A stretch of DNA of 40,590 nucleotides from Cryobacterium fucosi (GTDB lineage: Bacteria > Actinomycetota > Actinomycetes > Actinomycetales > Microbacteriaceae), in NCBI RefSeq assembly GCF_004403515.1, contig NZ_SOHH01000050.1, positions 1-40,590 of the forward strand. Direction: 5' to 3'. Below are positions 40,445 to 40,590 of this stretch, piece after piece (position 1 is the first letter of the stretch; each line of letters starts with the position of its first letter). A program made the translations under genes and the position numbers. The notes under the pieces were generated by a model. It had not been told where the DNA came from. It did not search any database and was given only the letters and a program-made list of their open reading frames with translations.

Positions 40445-40590
40445 ATGACCCCCAGCGAACCCGTAAACCAGGTATCCGAGCTGAAGGCCCGGGCGGAGGC
40501 CGCGATCGCCGCCGCCCGGGCCGCGCAGGCCGAGGCCGAGGCGGCCATCGCTCGGGCGGAAGCGGCCCAGGGCGCGGCCCAAGCGGCAGC
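40445..40590 (+). CDS. Ala/Glu-rich coiled-coil protein of unknown function, 3' truncated by window edge
   Basis: The first 48 codons are visible. After M-T-P-S-E-P-V-N-Q-V-S the sequence is almost entirely Ala with regularly spaced Glu, Arg and Gln (L-K-A-R-A-E-A-A-I-A-A-A-R-A), a pattern typical of a long alpha-helix or coiled coil. No family can be named from this fragment. The leaderless promoter upstream and GC-type codon use make it likely to be a real gene. Confidence 0.6.
   Translation, partial: MTPSEPVNQVSELKARAEAAIAAARAAQAEAEAAIARAEAAQGAAQAA

Overview
The window is 40.6 kb of high-GC DNA, about two thirds G+C by eye. Codons are strongly G/C-ending, GTG starts are common, and several leaderless promoters of the form TAGnnT-6/7 nt-ATG are visible. 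Together with actinobacterial-type xylose isomerase, LacI and CUT1 transporter genes, this points to an actinobacterium, most likely of the Microbacteriaceae; that placement is inference. No rRNA, tRNA, CRISPR array, insertion sequence or phage gene was seen.

Most of the window (about 0.8-34.2 kb) is a dense hemicellulose-pentose locus. It starts after the 3' end of a glycerate kinase gene. (1) 0.8-7.9 kb: a LacI repressor, then a lipoprotein binding protein, two permeases, a GH51 arabinofuranosidase and a frameshifted aldose 1-epimerase, forming an arabino-oligosaccharide module. (2) 8.0-16.5 kb, minus strand: xylB, xylA, a GH3 glycosidase, two permeases and a binding protein, with a divergent LacI gene. 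(3) 17.7-24.1 kb: a frameshifted GH43 xylosidase (minus), divergent from a ChvE/GguA/GguB-type monosaccharide importer, followed by a sugar O-acetyltransferase. (4) 24.1-34.2 kb: a third LacI, a small membrane protein (minus), then an operon of binding protein, two permeases, GH31 alpha-xylosidase, GH1 beta-glucosidase and a ROK repressor.

The proposed flow is import of arabinoxylan and xyloglucan-type oligosaccharides by three CUT1 systems, trimming in the cytoplasm by GH51, GH3, GH43, GH31 and GH1, uptake of free monosaccharide by the ChvE system, and conversion of xylose by XylA and XylB to xylulose-5-phosphate. No araBAD genes and no CUT1 ATPase gene are present, so those functions must lie elsewhere.

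The strongest unexplained signal is a 21-bp dyad, TATGTT(G/C)-N7-(near)CAACA(A/T)A, at five places: upstream of xylA, of the GH3 operon, of the chvE operon/GH43, of the GH31/GH1/ROK operon, and over the start of the acetyltransferase gene. I propose that it is the operator of the ROK repressor encoded at 33.06 kb, a XylR-like local regulon. Each LacI gene also has a candidate palindromic operator of its own nearby.

The last part (34.5-40.6 kb) is different: a Bcr/CflA-type MFS exporter, a PAP2 phosphatase, a coupled pair of saccharopine-dehydrogenase-like and FAD oxidoreductase genes, a COG3375-like acetyltransferase, and the start of an Ala/Glu-rich protein. Several gaps here and at 9.5 kb hold long inverted repeats that may be a dispersed intergenic element.
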